Shown here: positions 1 to 7,529 of the stretch, piece by piece | Numbering within the stretch: the first letter of the stretch is position 1 | Layout of the letters: every line of letters starts with the position of its first letter | Source: Streptomyces sp. CNQ-509 | GTDB taxonomy: Bacteria > Actinomycetota > Actinomycetes > Streptomycetales > Streptomycetaceae | DNA length: 64,000 nucleotides | Assembly: GCF_001011035.1 (NCBI RefSeq) | Contig: NZ_CP011492.1 | Coordinates: 248,001 to 312,000 of the forward strand | Reading direction: 5' to 3' | Position numbers and translations under genes: made by a program | Notes under the pieces: generated by a model | Told to the model about the DNA's origin: nothing | The model's input: the letters and a program-made list of their open reading frames with translations, nothing else | Database searches by the model: none

Positions 1-942
1 GGCACGACCCTCACCGCCGACTGGCACCGCCGCTTCCGCGCCGCCGCCGTCGTCTACGGCCACCTCCACATCCCCCGCGTCACCTGGTACGACGGGGTCA
101 AGTTCACCGAGGTCTCGCTCGGCTACCCGCGGGAGTGGAAGCGCCGCCCGCCGCGCGAGCTGCTGCGCACGGTCCTGCCCCCGTCGTCGACGACCACGGC
201 GGCGGCCCCGGCGGGGCGGCCCCGGGAACTCACGACCACCCCCGAACGGGCCCGGCTGCTCCAGGAGTTACTGCCCGGCGGGGTGACCGCGGCCGAGGCG
301 TTCACCGACCCGCCCGAGCCGCCCGCGGAGCGGCTGTACCCCGAGGAGGCCCGGGCCGTCGCCCGGGCCGTACCGCACCGGCAAGCGGAGTTCGCGACCG
401 TACGGCAGTGCGCGCGCCGTGCCCTGGGCGCGCTCGGCGTCGAGCCCGCGCCCCTGCTCCCCGGCCGCCGCGGCGCGCCGCAGTGGCCCGCCGGGATCGT
501 CGGCTCCATGACGCACTGCGCCGGCTACCGCGCCGCCGCGGTCGCCCGCCGCGGTGAGGTCATCGGTATCGGCATCGACGCCGAGCCCAACGAGCCGCTG
601 AAGGACGGCCTCCTGGAGGCCGTCGGGCTGCCGGAGGAGCAGGAGCAGGTACGCGCCCGGATGCGCGGCCCGTCCGAAGTCTGCTGGGACCGGCTGCTGT
701 TCAGCGCCAAGGAGTCGGTCTTCAAGGTCTGGTACCCGCTCACCGCGAGGGAGCTGGACTTCGACGAGGCCCGGATCGACGTCGACCCGGACAAGGGGAC
801 CTTCACCGCCCGGATCCTGGTCCCCGCCACCACCGTCGACGGCATCTCGCTGGCGCACATGAACGGCCGATGGCTGTGCCGCAGCGGCCTGCTCGTCACC
901 GCCGTCGCGCTGGCCGCGGGGGCCGGCGGGGACGGCGGGTAG
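1..942 (+). CDS. Metallophosphoesterase C-terminus fused in frame to Sfp-type phosphopantetheinyl transferase (5'-partial)
   Basis: The frame is open from the window edge to the stop at 940-942. The first 55 codons read as the end of a calcineurin-like phosphoesterase (VVYGHLHIPR, then EVSLGYPREWKRR). After an Ala/Thr/Pro linker comes a 4'-phosphopantetheinyl transferase, which would activate carrier proteins of fatty acid, polyketide or peptide synthases. Its motifs are GSMTHCAGYRAA, GIGIDAEPNEPL and FSAKESVFKVWYPLT. In relatives these are usually two adjacent genes. Here no stop separates them, and the conserved transferase start (LLQELLPGGV) has no ATG or GTG before it. GTG 283, with AGGAG 15 nt upstream, is the only conventional alternative start and would cut that segment. 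A TTA codon lies at 268-270, so a fused product would depend on the bldA tRNA. The transferase call is firm; fusion versus internal start is open. Confidence 0.8.
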   Translation, partial: GTTLTADWHRRFRAAAVVYGHLHIPRVTWYDGVKFTEVSLGYPREWKRRPPRELLRTVLPPSSTTTAAAPAGRPRELTTTPERARLLQELLPGGVTAAEAFTDPPEPPAERLYPEEARAVARAVPHRQAEFATVRQCARRALGALGVEPAPLLPGRRGAPQWPAGIVGSMTHCAGYRAAAVARRGEVIGIGIDAEPNEPLKDGLLEAVGLPEEQEQVRARMRGPSEVCWDRLLFSAKESVFKVWYPLTARELDFDEARIDVDPDKGTFTARILVPATTVDGISLAHMNGRWLCRSGLLVTAVALAAGAGGDGG

Positions 943-2286
943 GTGCGGGCGGCGCGGGGCGGGACGGGCCCGGTGCCCCGGACCGTCCCGTATCCGCCGG
1001 GCGACGGTGTGGGCACGGTGGGCGGGGAGCGGACGGTCGGCGTCCTGTACGACGCGGGCTCGGCCGGTGCCGCGGAGGTCGCGGCCGCCGCCCGCTTCTG
1101 CGGGGCGGAGCTGTTCCTCGTCGTGGACCGGGCCTCCGCCCACGTACGGGAGCTGCTGCCGGTGCTGACGCGGCGGTTCGCGCTGTGCGACATCACCGGG
1201 CTGGACGCACATGACGCGGCGATGGCGGTCGCCGTGTTCGTACCCGACGGGCTGCTGACGTTCAGCGAGCACCGCATGGAGCTCACCTCCGTGATCGCGG
1301 CGGCGCTCGGCATCCCGTACTGGCACACGCCCGCGGTCACCGGCCGGCTCGTGGACAAGCTCCAGCAGCGCCGTACGTTCGCCGAAGCGGGCCTGGACGA
1401 CCTGCCGTTCGCGCTCGTCGCCGACGCCGCCGACCTCGACGCCGCGCTGGACACGGTGGGCCTGCCCGCGGTGCTGAAGCCGCGGCGCGGCGCGGGCGGC
1501 CGGCTCGTGCACCGGCTCGACAGCGTCTCCGGCGCCCGCGCCGCCGTCGCGGCCTGCGCGGACGCGGCCCCCGGTGCCGACCTGCTGGTCGAGGCGCTGC
1601 TCCCGGGCGACCCCGGGGCGGCCGGGGCGCAGTGGGGCGACTACGTCTCCGTGGAGACGGCCGTGCACCGCAGGGAGTGCCAACCGCTCTGCGTGACGGG
1701 AAAGTTTCCGCTGGTCGAGCCGTTCCGGGAGCGCGGCTCCTTCGTCCCGCACACCCTGGACGCATCGCTGGCGGAGTGCGCGGAGGACCTCGCCGAGGCG
1801 GCGATCGGCGCACTGGACATCAGCGACGGGATCGTGCACACGGAGCTGAAGCTCACCGCGGACGGGCCCCGGCTGATCGAGGTCAACGGGCGCCTCGGCG
1901 GCCTCGTCGGCGACGTCGTACGGCGCGGATCCGGCTTCGACCTGGTGGCGGCGGCGATGCGGCTGGCGCTGGGGCTGCCGGTGCCGGACTCCCCGCGGTT
2001 CGAGGGCGTTACGTACCAGTACACCCTGCTGCCTCCCGCCCGCGGGACCCGGCAGAGACCCGCGGCCGGCCCGGAGGATCTGTCCGCCCGGCTCGACGGC
2101 CTGCGCCACCTGCCGGGTGTCGACCTCGCCGACCTGACCACCGCCGCCGCGCTCCCGACCGACCCCCGGGACGGGGCGGGCGCACGCCTCGGGTACCTGC
2201 AGGGCCGTACGGCCGACCACGCCGAACTCGCCCGGCTGGCAACGGCGATCGCCGAGCTGTGCCGCCCGGTGCCCGGCACCGTCTGA
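943..2286 (+). CDS. ATP-grasp domain protein
   Basis: The protein has the order of ATP-grasp ligases: an N-terminal alpha/beta domain (about residues 30-125, beginning RTVGVLYDAGS), a lid segment, an ATP-binding lysine in VLKPRRGAGGR (about K179), and the metal-binding strand HTELKL...LIEVNGRLGG near residues 295-320. ATP-grasp enzymes join a carboxylate to an amine, or less often a thiol, through an acyl phosphate. The substrate cannot be told. GTG 943 directly abuts the stop of the phosphopantetheinyl transferase, implying co-transcription. However, conserved-looking sequence starts only around residue 28, so GTG at about 1009 or 1018 may be the true start. Pairing with a carrier-protein activator hints at natural-product or conjugate chemistry, but no synthase is in view. 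Confidence 0.75.
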   Translation: MRAARGGTGPVPRTVPYPPGDGVGTVGGERTVGVLYDAGSAGAAEVAAAARFCGAELFLVVDRASAHVRELLPVLTRRFALCDITGLDAHDAAMAVAVFVPDGLLTFSEHRMELTSVIAAALGIPYWHTPAVTGRLVDKLQQRRTFAEAGLDDLPFALVADAADLDAALDTVGLPAVLKPRRGAGGRLVHRLDSVSGARAAVAACADAAPGADLLVEALLPGDPGAAGAQWGDYVSVETAVHRRECQPLCVTGKFPLVEPFRERGSFVPHTLDASLAECAEDLAEAAIGALDISDGIVHTELKLTADGPRLIEVNGRLGGLVGDVVRRGSGFDLVAAAMRLALGLPVPDSPRFEGVTYQYTLLPPARGTRQRPAAGPEDLSARLDGLRHLPGVDLADLTTAAALPTDPRDGAGARLGYLQGRTADHAELARLATAIAELCRPVPGTV

Positions 2287-2429
2287 GGCAGCCGCGCGGG
2301 GCGGAAGCCGGCGGGGCGGCGATCGCTCCGTGACTCGTCCGGGGGGCGTTCGTTTGGCGGTACGAGCCCCGCCCGCACGAGCCCCCCGTGGATGGTCCCC
2401 CATGCCGACCAGCAGCCGCCCGCACCTCC

Positions 2430-2711
2430 GCGACGCCGGGTCGCGTGGTCGCCGCGCAGAGCAGCGGGGAGGACTCCGCCGCGTGCAGCCGCTTCGGGCA
2501 GCACGTCCTCGCGGCCACCGACTGGCGCGCGCCCTCGGGCGACTGGTACCTGCTGGCGGCCGGGAGCCGGGACGTACGCGACCTGGAGGCGACCGGGGAC
2601 GTGACGGCCACCGCCGAAGGCCCGACGCTGGCCGAACGGGCCGCGAACGGCGTACGGGCCCGGGTGACCGGCCGCGTCGAGGGCGGCGGCAGCCTGGCGA
2701 CGGGGCGTTGA
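2430..2711 (+). pseudogene. Probable 3' remnant of an unidentified gene
   Basis: From about 2430 the frame ending at TGA 2709-2711 shows strong coding bias (nearly every third base G or C). It encodes SRFGQHVLAATDWRAP and DWYLLAAGSRDVRDLEATGD, which looks like the beta-rich C-terminus of a larger actinobacterial protein. The only starts are an ATG at 2388 inside poorly biased sequence and internal GTGs without a good ribosome site. I do not recognise the family. A decayed gene that lost its 5' part fits best; a short intact gene from 2388 (107 codons) is the alternative. Confidence 0.4.
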
Positions 2712-2742
2712 GCGCACGCCCCGGTGGAGGTGGGGGCATCAG

Positions 2743-2770
2743 CCCTCACTTCACGTGTTGAAGGTGAGGG
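2743..2770. terminator. Hairpin terminator candidate downstream of the GH16 gene
   Basis: CCCTCAC (2743-2749) pairs with GTGAGGG (2764-2770). TTCA pairs with TGAA after a one-base bulge, leaving the loop CGTGT. It sits about 80 bp past the end of the leftward GH16 gene and just past the rightward remnant, so it could serve both directions. It has no T-tract, which is usual for Streptomyces. Confidence 0.5.
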
Positions 2771-2849
2771 GGCGCCGGGAAGCGGTGCCGAATCTCGGGG
2801 TCCCTGCCTGCGCGAGCGCGTTCCCGGCACCCCTGAAGCGCCGGGTGTG

Positions 2850-4133
2850 CTAGGAGTTCAGCGTCCACTTCTGGTTCGCGGCTCCGGTGCAGGTCCAGAG
2901 CTGCGTCGGCGTCCCGTTGGCCGTCGAGCCGCCCACCGCGTCCAGGCACTTGTCCGCCGGCAGGTTGACGATGTCGCGGGTGGCCGAGTTGTACGACCAG
3001 CGCTGGGCGCCCGTTCCGTTGCAGTCGTAGAGCTGCACCCTGGTGCCGTTGGCGGTGCCGGCCGCCGCCGCGTCGAGGCACTTGCCGAGGGCGCGGATGG
3101 TGCCGTCGGTGCCCACGGTCCAGCGCTGAGCGGAAGTGCCGTTGCAGTCGTAGAGCTGGACCGCGGTGCCGTTGGCGGGGTTGGCTCCCGCCACGTCGAG
3201 ACACTTGCCGCCCACGCCCGTGAACGTGCCGGAGTTACCGCCGCCGCCGTCGGAGGTGCTGACGCGGACGTAGTCCACGACGAGTTGCTGCGGGAAGGAG
3301 GTGCTGCCGTCGGGGTCGCCGGGCCAGTAGCCGCCGACCGCGAGGTTGAGGATCAGGAAGAACGGCTTGTTGAACACCCACTGCCGGCCGCCGAGGTCGG
3401 CGGGCGTGCGCCGCTGGTAGACGTTGCCGTCGACGGACCAGGTGATCTCGTCCGGCGACCAGTCGACGGCGAAGGTGTGGAACCCGTTCGCGAACTGCTG
3501 CCCGCCGGGCAGCGTGTACCCGCCGCCGATGCCGCCGGACCCGGAGTACCCGGGGCCGTGCAGGGTGCCGTGGACGGTGCCGGGCTCGAAGCCGACGTTC
3601 TCCATCACGTCGATCTCGCCGCTGGCCGGCCAGCCGACCTGGCCGATGTCGTCGCCGAGCATCCAGAACGCGGGCCACATGCCCTGGCCGCGGGGGAGTT
3701 TCATCCGGGTCTCGACGTGGCCGTACGTGGTGGTGAAGCGGCCGGAGGTGTTGAGCCGGGCGGAGGTGTACTCGCACCGGCCGTACCAGCACTGGTAGTT
3801 GCCCGGGTTCTCGCGCCGGGCGGTGATGACCAGGTTCCCCTGGCCGTCGAGCGCGGCGTTGGCGTTGCCGGCGGTGTAGTACTGCCGCTCATGGTTGTTG
3901 ACGTTGTCGCCGGTCTCGATCAGCCACTTGCCGCCGTTGACGGCCGAGCCCGCGGGGCCGTCGAAGTTGTCTTCGAACGTGACGGCGTAGGGCGCGGCTT
4001 CCGCCTTTCCGCCGGGTCCGGGGGCCGGTGCCGAGCCGGCGGCGCCGGGCAGCGGCACGGCCAGCACGGCGGCGAGGGCCGTGGCGACGAGCACGGTCTT
4101 GCGGAGCGGATGTCTGCGTCGTCGTACGAACAT
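2850..4133 (-). CDS. Secreted GH16 endo-beta-1,3-glucanase (laminarinase-like) with C-terminal ricin-type CBM13 domain
   Basis: The protein has 427 residues. Residues 1-47 form a Sec signal peptide (basic RRRRHPLRK, hydrophobic core, AEA cleavage region). Residues about 48-290 are a glycoside hydrolase family 16 domain with the catalytic motif GEIDVMENVG (nucleophile E173, D175, acid/base E178) and the substrate-cleft segment MWPAFWMLG. A Gly-rich linker leads to a ricin-B/CBM13 lectin domain (about 300-427) with three repeats, each containing CLD and QRW or QKW. The likely role is extracellular cleavage of laminarin, curdlan or fungal-wall beta-glucan. ATG 4133 has GAGGTGA upstream. It is divergent from a GH64 glucanase at 4397, so the two form a beta-1,3-glucan degradation pair. 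A DasR-like half-palindrome lies upstream (4175-4185). Confidence 0.93.
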   Translation of the reverse strand: MFVRRRRHPLRKTVLVATALAAVLAVPLPGAAGSAPAPGPGGKAEAAPYAVTFEDNFDGPAGSAVNGGKWLIETGDNVNNHERQYYTAGNANAALDGQGNLVITARRENPGNYQCWYGRCEYTSARLNTSGRFTTTYGHVETRMKLPRGQGMWPAFWMLGDDIGQVGWPASGEIDVMENVGFEPGTVHGTLHGPGYSGSGGIGGGYTLPGGQQFANGFHTFAVDWSPDEITWSVDGNVYQRRTPADLGGRQWVFNKPFFLILNLAVGGYWPGDPDGSTSFPQQLVVDYVRVSTSDGGGGNSGTFTGVGGKCLDVAGANPANGTAVQLYDCNGTSAQRWTVGTDGTIRALGKCLDAAAAGTANGTRVQLYDCNGTGAQRWSYNSATRDIVNLPADKCLDAVGGSTANGTPTQLWTCTGAANQKWTLNS

Positions 4134-4174
4134 GGAAGCTCACCTCGATGCGTCGTGGGGTCGAGCGTGGAGCA

Positions 4175-4185
4175 TGGTCCATACC
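4175..4185. promoter_or_regulatory. DasR-like (dre) half-conserved operator upstream of GH16
   Basis: TGGTCCATACC matches 9 of 11 positions of the core TGGTCTAGACC of the GntR-family DasR site, and resembles the GGTCCAGACC repeats of Streptomyces chitinase promoters. It lies 42-52 bp upstream of the GH16 start codon, in the divergent promoter region. The link to a specific regulator is inference. Confidence 0.35.
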
Positions 4186-4283
4186 TTTGCGCGAGGTGAG
4201 TGAACTCCCTTCATGTCATGCAGTCAATGGGTCCGGCGGGCACGCTCGGTGTTCAACCCCCGGAGGTCGTACGACCGCGACCC

Positions 4284-4327
4284 TTGACAACGCACCCGCA
4301 CCTCACGACGCTCTGAGAGCGCTCTCT
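4284..4327 (+). promoter_or_regulatory. Promoter with LacI/CebR-type operator for the GH64 glucanase
   Basis: A -35-like TTGACA (4284-4289) is followed after 17 bp by GACGCT (4307-4312) and then by the perfect 12-bp palindrome GAGAGCGCTCTC (4315-4326). This palindrome has the CG-centred form of LacI-family operators that control glucan utilisation in Streptomyces (CebR box TGGGAGCGCTCCCA). It would cover the transcription start and repress the gene 70 bp downstream. Confidence 0.65.
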
Positions 4328-4396
4328 GTACGCCCGGCCCGCCGGGCAGCTCCCGCCGCGGGCCGTGTACGCCCCCCACAGCGAAGGAGCCCCCGC

Positions 4397-5398
4397 ATGT
4401 TCCCCGCGCACCCGACGTGGCCCAGACGCCACCGCGGCCTGCTGACGGCCGTCGTCGCCCTGCTGTTATTCGCCTGCTACGCGGTCGCCGACCGCGCCGG
4501 CACGGCCGCGCACGCCGCCGTACCGCCCGCGGCCGGCCCGGCATCCACGGCATCCGCGGCCCCGGGTGACCCGCCACCCGCCTCCTTCTGGGGCGACACG
4601 GGTGCCATCCCGCCCGCGCGGAACGTACTGACCGTGCAGATCCTCAACAGGACGAACGGCCAGTACCCCGACGACCAGGTCTTCTGGTCCTTCGGCGGCC
4701 AGACCCGCTCGATCGCCCAGCAGCGGTACGTCGACATGCCCGCCAACTCCGCCGGCCGGATGTACTTCCACCTCGGCTCGCCCGACAGCCGGTACTCCGA
4801 CTTCATCGAGTTCACCGTCGGCCCCGACGCCTTCCACGGCAACACCACCCGCGTCGACGCCTTCGCACTCAAGCTCGCCATGCGGGTGCACGGCCACGAC
4901 GGCACGGACCGGCAGGTCGGCGAGGACTACGCGACGTTCCAGGAGTCCCGCGAGGCCACGTGGCAGAAGTTTGCGGCCGCCATGCCGCCGGAGTTCGCGT
5001 CGCTGAGCCAGGTGCAGGCGCCGTACCGCATCCCCTCCCCCGGCAACGTGCCGGACTTCCAGCCCGGCGGGAAGCACGCCGCCTACATGACCGACTACGC
5101 CAGGTCGGTCGGCAGGAACGTCACGACGCAGGAGGTCTTCGGCTGCTCCGGCCCGCTCGCGGGCGACGCCCCCGGCTGCGCGGCGCTCAACCGGCACGTC
5201 GCCGAACTGCCGCAGAACCAGTGGGGCGACCCGAGCCGCTTCTACCGGCAGGGTCCGGCCAACTACTACGCCCAGTTCTGGCACCAGCAGGCGATCGGCG
5301 GCCTGGCGTACGGCTTCCCGTACGACGACGTCGCCGAGCAGTCGTCGTTCGTCTCGGTCCAGGACCCGCAGTGGATGGTGGTCGCCGTCGGCTGGTGA
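4397..5398 (+). CDS. Secreted GH64-type (thaumatin-like) beta-1,3-glucanase
   Basis: The protein has 333 residues, with an N-terminal membrane/signal segment (about 13-40) and an Ala/Pro-rich stretch. The catalytic region begins VLTVQILNRTNGQYPDDQVFW and continues with FIEFTV, ALKLAMRVHG and ANYYAQFWHQQAIGG; this pattern is typical of glycoside hydrolase family 64 glucanases, which release laminari-oligosaccharides from beta-1,3-glucan. ATG 4397 follows AAGGAG at good spacing. Codon 24, within the signal segment, is TTA (4466-4468), so synthesis should depend on the developmental bldA tRNA. Upstream is a LacI-type operator. The gene diverges from a GH16 glucanase that probably acts on the same polymer. 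Confidence 0.85.
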   Translation: MFPAHPTWPRRHRGLLTAVVALLLFACYAVADRAGTAAHAAVPPAAGPASTASAAPGDPPPASFWGDTGAIPPARNVLTVQILNRTNGQYPDDQVFWSFGGQTRSIAQQRYVDMPANSAGRMYFHLGSPDSRYSDFIEFTVGPDAFHGNTTRVDAFALKLAMRVHGHDGTDRQVGEDYATFQESREATWQKFAAAMPPEFASLSQVQAPYRIPSPGNVPDFQPGGKHAAYMTDYARSVGRNVTTQEVFGCSGPLAGDAPGCAALNRHVAELPQNQWGDPSRFYRQGPANYYAQFWHQQAIGGLAYGFPYDDVAEQSSFVSVQDPQWMVVAVGW

Positions 5399-5423
5399 CG
5401 GCCGGGCGCCGCACCCCCGGCCG
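5399..5423 (+). terminator. Terminator hairpin after GH64 gene
   Basis: CGGCCGGG (5399-5406) and CCCGGCCG (5416-5423) form an 8-bp GC stem with a 9-nt loop, starting directly at the GH64 stop codon. Confidence 0.55.
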
Positions 5424-5433
5424 CCCCGGCCGG

Positions 5434-5744
5434 TCAGCCCGCCGCGAGCCCGGCCAGGACGTCGGCGGCCGGTTCCGGGTGCACCAGCCAGCGCAGGTGG
5501 CCGCCCGGCACGGTGTGCACGTCGAACGGTTGCCGGGGGTGAGGGCGTCCGCCTCCCGGATCAGCCGGTCCTGCATGGCGGGCGGCATGCTGGCGTCGTC
5601 CGCAAGCCGCACGCAACTGCGCGGGATCCGGCCCCAGGTAGCCGCCTGCGCGCGGTCCGCGGACGAACCGGCGTCCAGGTTCTCGTCCGGCTGGAAGGTG
5701 TTGAGGAAGGTCCGGAACTCTTCCGGGGTGAATTCCCCTGGCAT
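5434..5744 (-). pseudogene. Alpha/beta hydrolase, truncated and frameshifted remnant
   Basis: Only about 105 C-terminal residues survive of an esterase-type alpha/beta hydrolase: MPGEFTPEEF, then SCVRLADDASMPPAMQDRLI and READALTPGN. At 5527-5530 the frame breaks: the next codons, shifted by one base, give PFDVHTVPGGHLRWLVHPEPAADVLAGL up to the stop at 5434. Restoring one C in the AACCGTTC stretch (minus strand) would rejoin the frames. The catalytic histidine region (VPGGH) lies after the break. The N-terminal half with the nucleophile elbow is missing altogether, so the deletion cannot be only a sequencing error. Confidence 0.75.
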
Positions 5745-5781
5745 TCCGGACGGGAATGCGCACGTACGGGCCCGGCCGTGG

Positions 5782-5815
5782 CCCGTGGCCGGGGAGTCTC
5801 CGCCCCGGCCACGGG
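5782..5815 (-). terminator. Strong hairpin terminator after snapalysin gene
   Basis: A perfect 13-bp inverted repeat, CCCGTGGCCGGGG (5782-5794) and CCCCGGCCACGGG (5803-5815), with an 8-nt loop. It starts 26 bp past the stop of the leftward protease gene and should end its transcript. Confidence 0.75.
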
Positions 5816-5840
5816 AGGTGTCGTACGTGCGGTCCGGCGG

Positions 5841-6413
5841 TCAGGGCGCGTCGACGACGATGCGTCCGTCCATCGGCACGAGGCTCGCGAAGCCGCCGCC
5901 GTAGTTGGCTTCGACCTGCGCCCGCTCGGTCGCGTTCGGGACCGGGTTGGTGCAGCTCACGCCGGCCGTCGAGCCGGACATCAGCGACGAGCACGGGCCG
6001 GGCTTCCGGTCGGGCAGCCCGAGGCTGTGGCCCAGTTCGTGCGCGGCGATGCGCGTCGTGTTGTACCCCTCGTTGACCGCCTGGCGGCCGAACCAGACCG
6101 TGGCGCGTCCGCCGGGGCGGACCGGGCCGAGGGTGGCCCGCGGCCAGCCGTCGTCGGCGATGACCGTGATCTCGGCGCGGGTGCCCGCCGGGGCCTTCGC
6201 CAGCTTGACGTTCTGCACCGTGGAATTCCACTGTTCTGCGCCCGCGGCGACGGCGCCCTTGAATTCACCGGCCTGGCTGTCGTCGTAGTACAGCGTGGTG
6301 GCGACGGCCGTACGCTCCGGTGCGGGAGCGGGGGCGGCGGTGGCCCCGGGGGCCGAGGACAGAGTGACGATTGCGGCAGCGGCCATAACGCCGATACCCA
6401 ACTTTCGCAGCAT
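5841..6413 (-). CDS. snpA: Snapalysin family zinc metalloprotease
   Basis: A secreted small neutral protease of 190 residues. The signal peptide covers residues 1-27 (MLRKLGIGVM...TAA). The mature domain carries AAHELGHSLGLPD with zinc ligands H125, H129 and D135 and catalytic E126, the HExxHxxGxxD pattern of snapalysin (family M7). A cysteine pair (PCSS and SCTN) probably forms the family disulfide. The length and the ending ERAQVEANY...V match the family. ATG 6413 has GAGGAGG upstream; an open frame reaches 6584 but lacks signal character. Snapalysin genes are usually paired with a divergent LysR activator (snpR). Here no LysR gene is present; the neighbour is an orphan response regulator. 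Confidence 0.92.
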   Translation of the reverse strand: MLRKLGIGVMAAAAIVTLSSAPGATAAPAPAPERTAVATTLYYDDSQAGEFKGAVAAGAEQWNSTVQNVKLAKAPAGTRAEITVIADDGWPRATLGPVRPGGRATVWFGRQAVNEGYNTTRIAAHELGHSLGLPDRKPGPCSSLMSGSTAGVSCTNPVPNATERAQVEANYGGGFASLVPMDGRIVVDAP

Positions 6414-6760
6414 GCGGGGAGCCCTCCTCTTGGTGTGAGAATCGAGCACTACTGCGCGACCCCGATAAGGGTCGGCCCGAGTGTAGGAGTGGCGCTCCGC
6501 GGCCCACAAGAGGCGGCAATGGCAGCAGATTTCACCTTCTTGCGCCATCTCGGCGCGGTCCTCTGTATTCCCTGAGCGGCGCACACGGCCGATTTCGTAC
6601 GGGCGGAATCCGGTCGCCCGCCGCGGGTCATTCTTCCGGAGTAGTCGGGAAGTCGAGACGGATTGCGCCTCAGGGCCGATCCGCCGCGCCGGACGTCTTG
6701 TCAGACTGCACGGGTACGCTGACCGCGGGCGGCGGGGCCCGCGGTCCCGCGAGGACGGCG
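6414..6760. other. 347-bp divergent intergenic region
   Basis: No coding bias is visible on either strand. It must hold the promoters of the leftward protease and the rightward response regulator. It contains a small hairpin, GACCC-CGATAA-GGGTC, around 6458-6473, and several less GC-rich stretches (6510-6600). I could not pick out convincing -35/-10 pairs or a LysR-type T-N11-A site. Confidence 0.4.
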
Positions 6761-7528
6761 GTGGAGGGGGACGTGGGCAGGCAGGCAGAGCCCGGCGGGG
6801 CGGACCGGGCGCCGCGGGTGCTGATCGCCGACGACCAGGCGCTCGTCCGCACCGGCTTCCGGATGATCCTCGCCGCGGACGGCATCGACGTCGTCGGCGA
6901 GGCGGCCGACGGCGAGGAGGCGGTGGCCGCCGTCCGCCGCAGCCTGCCCGACGTGGTGCTGATGGACATCCGCATGCCGGGGATGGACGGCCTGGAGGCC
7001 ACCCGCCGCCTCCTCGGCGCGGACGGCAGGACAGCGGCGGGGCCTGCTCCTGGGCCGGGTTCCGGGCCGGGCGCGCCGCGGGTCATCATCCTCACCACGT
7101 ACGACCTCGACCAGTACGTGTACGCGGCGCTGGCCGCCGGCGCCAGCGGCTTCCTGCTCAAGGACGTCACCCCCGAGCATCTGGCCGCCGCCGTCCGCCT
7201 CGTCCGCTCCGGCGACGCGCTCCTCGCGCCGTCCATCACCCGCCGCCTGGTGGAGCGCTTCGCCACCCGCGACGACCGCGCGGTGGCGCTGCACCGCGAC
7301 CTGTCCGCGCTGACCCGGCGCGAGTTGGAGGTGCTGGAGTCCCTGGCGCGCGGCCACAGCAACGCGGAGCTGGCCGCCAGATTCCGGCTCAGCGAGGCGA
7401 CCGTGAAGACGCACGTGGCCCGCATCCTCGCCAAGCTCCAGCTCCGCGACCGCGCCCAGGCGGTCATCGCCGCCTACGAAACGGGCCTGATCACCCCCGG
7501 CTCCGCGCAGCCCCCGCCCGGGCCGTGA
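6761..7528 (+). CDS. Orphan NarL/LuxR-type response regulator
   Basis: An N-terminal receiver domain begins RVLIADDQALVRTGFRM; the phospho-acceptor aspartate lies in VVLMDIRMPGMDGLEAT and the conserved lysine in GFLLKDVTPEHL. The C-terminal LuxR/NarL helix-turn-helix reads LTRRELEVLESLARGHS...SEATVKTHVARILAKL. Between the third and fourth strands of the receiver is an unusual Gly/Ala/Pro-rich insertion (GRTAAGPAPGPGSGPG) of about 13 residues. GTG 6761 follows GAGGA at 5 nt and fits best; the frame remains open to a TTG at 6698. No histidine kinase adjoins it, so its partner must be elsewhere. It lies head-to-tail with nothing and converges on the GH115 gene with a 1-bp gap. Confidence 0.85.
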   Translation: MEGDVGRQAEPGGADRAPRVLIADDQALVRTGFRMILAADGIDVVGEAADGEEAVAAVRRSLPDVVLMDIRMPGMDGLEATRRLLGADGRTAAGPAPGPGSGPGAPRVIILTTYDLDQYVYAALAAGASGFLLKDVTPEHLAAAVRLVRSGDALLAPSITRRLVERFATRDDRAVALHRDLSALTRRELEVLESLARGHSNAELAARFRLSEATVKTHVARILAKLQLRDRAQAVIAAYETGLITPGSAQPPPGP

Positions 7529-7529
7529 C

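Noticed and set aside
1..2286. Edge of a polyketide or peptide biosynthetic cluster
   Set aside because: A phosphopantetheinyl transferase and an ATP-grasp enzyme are present, but no carrier protein, synthase or tailoring genes follow; the next genes are glycoside hydrolases.
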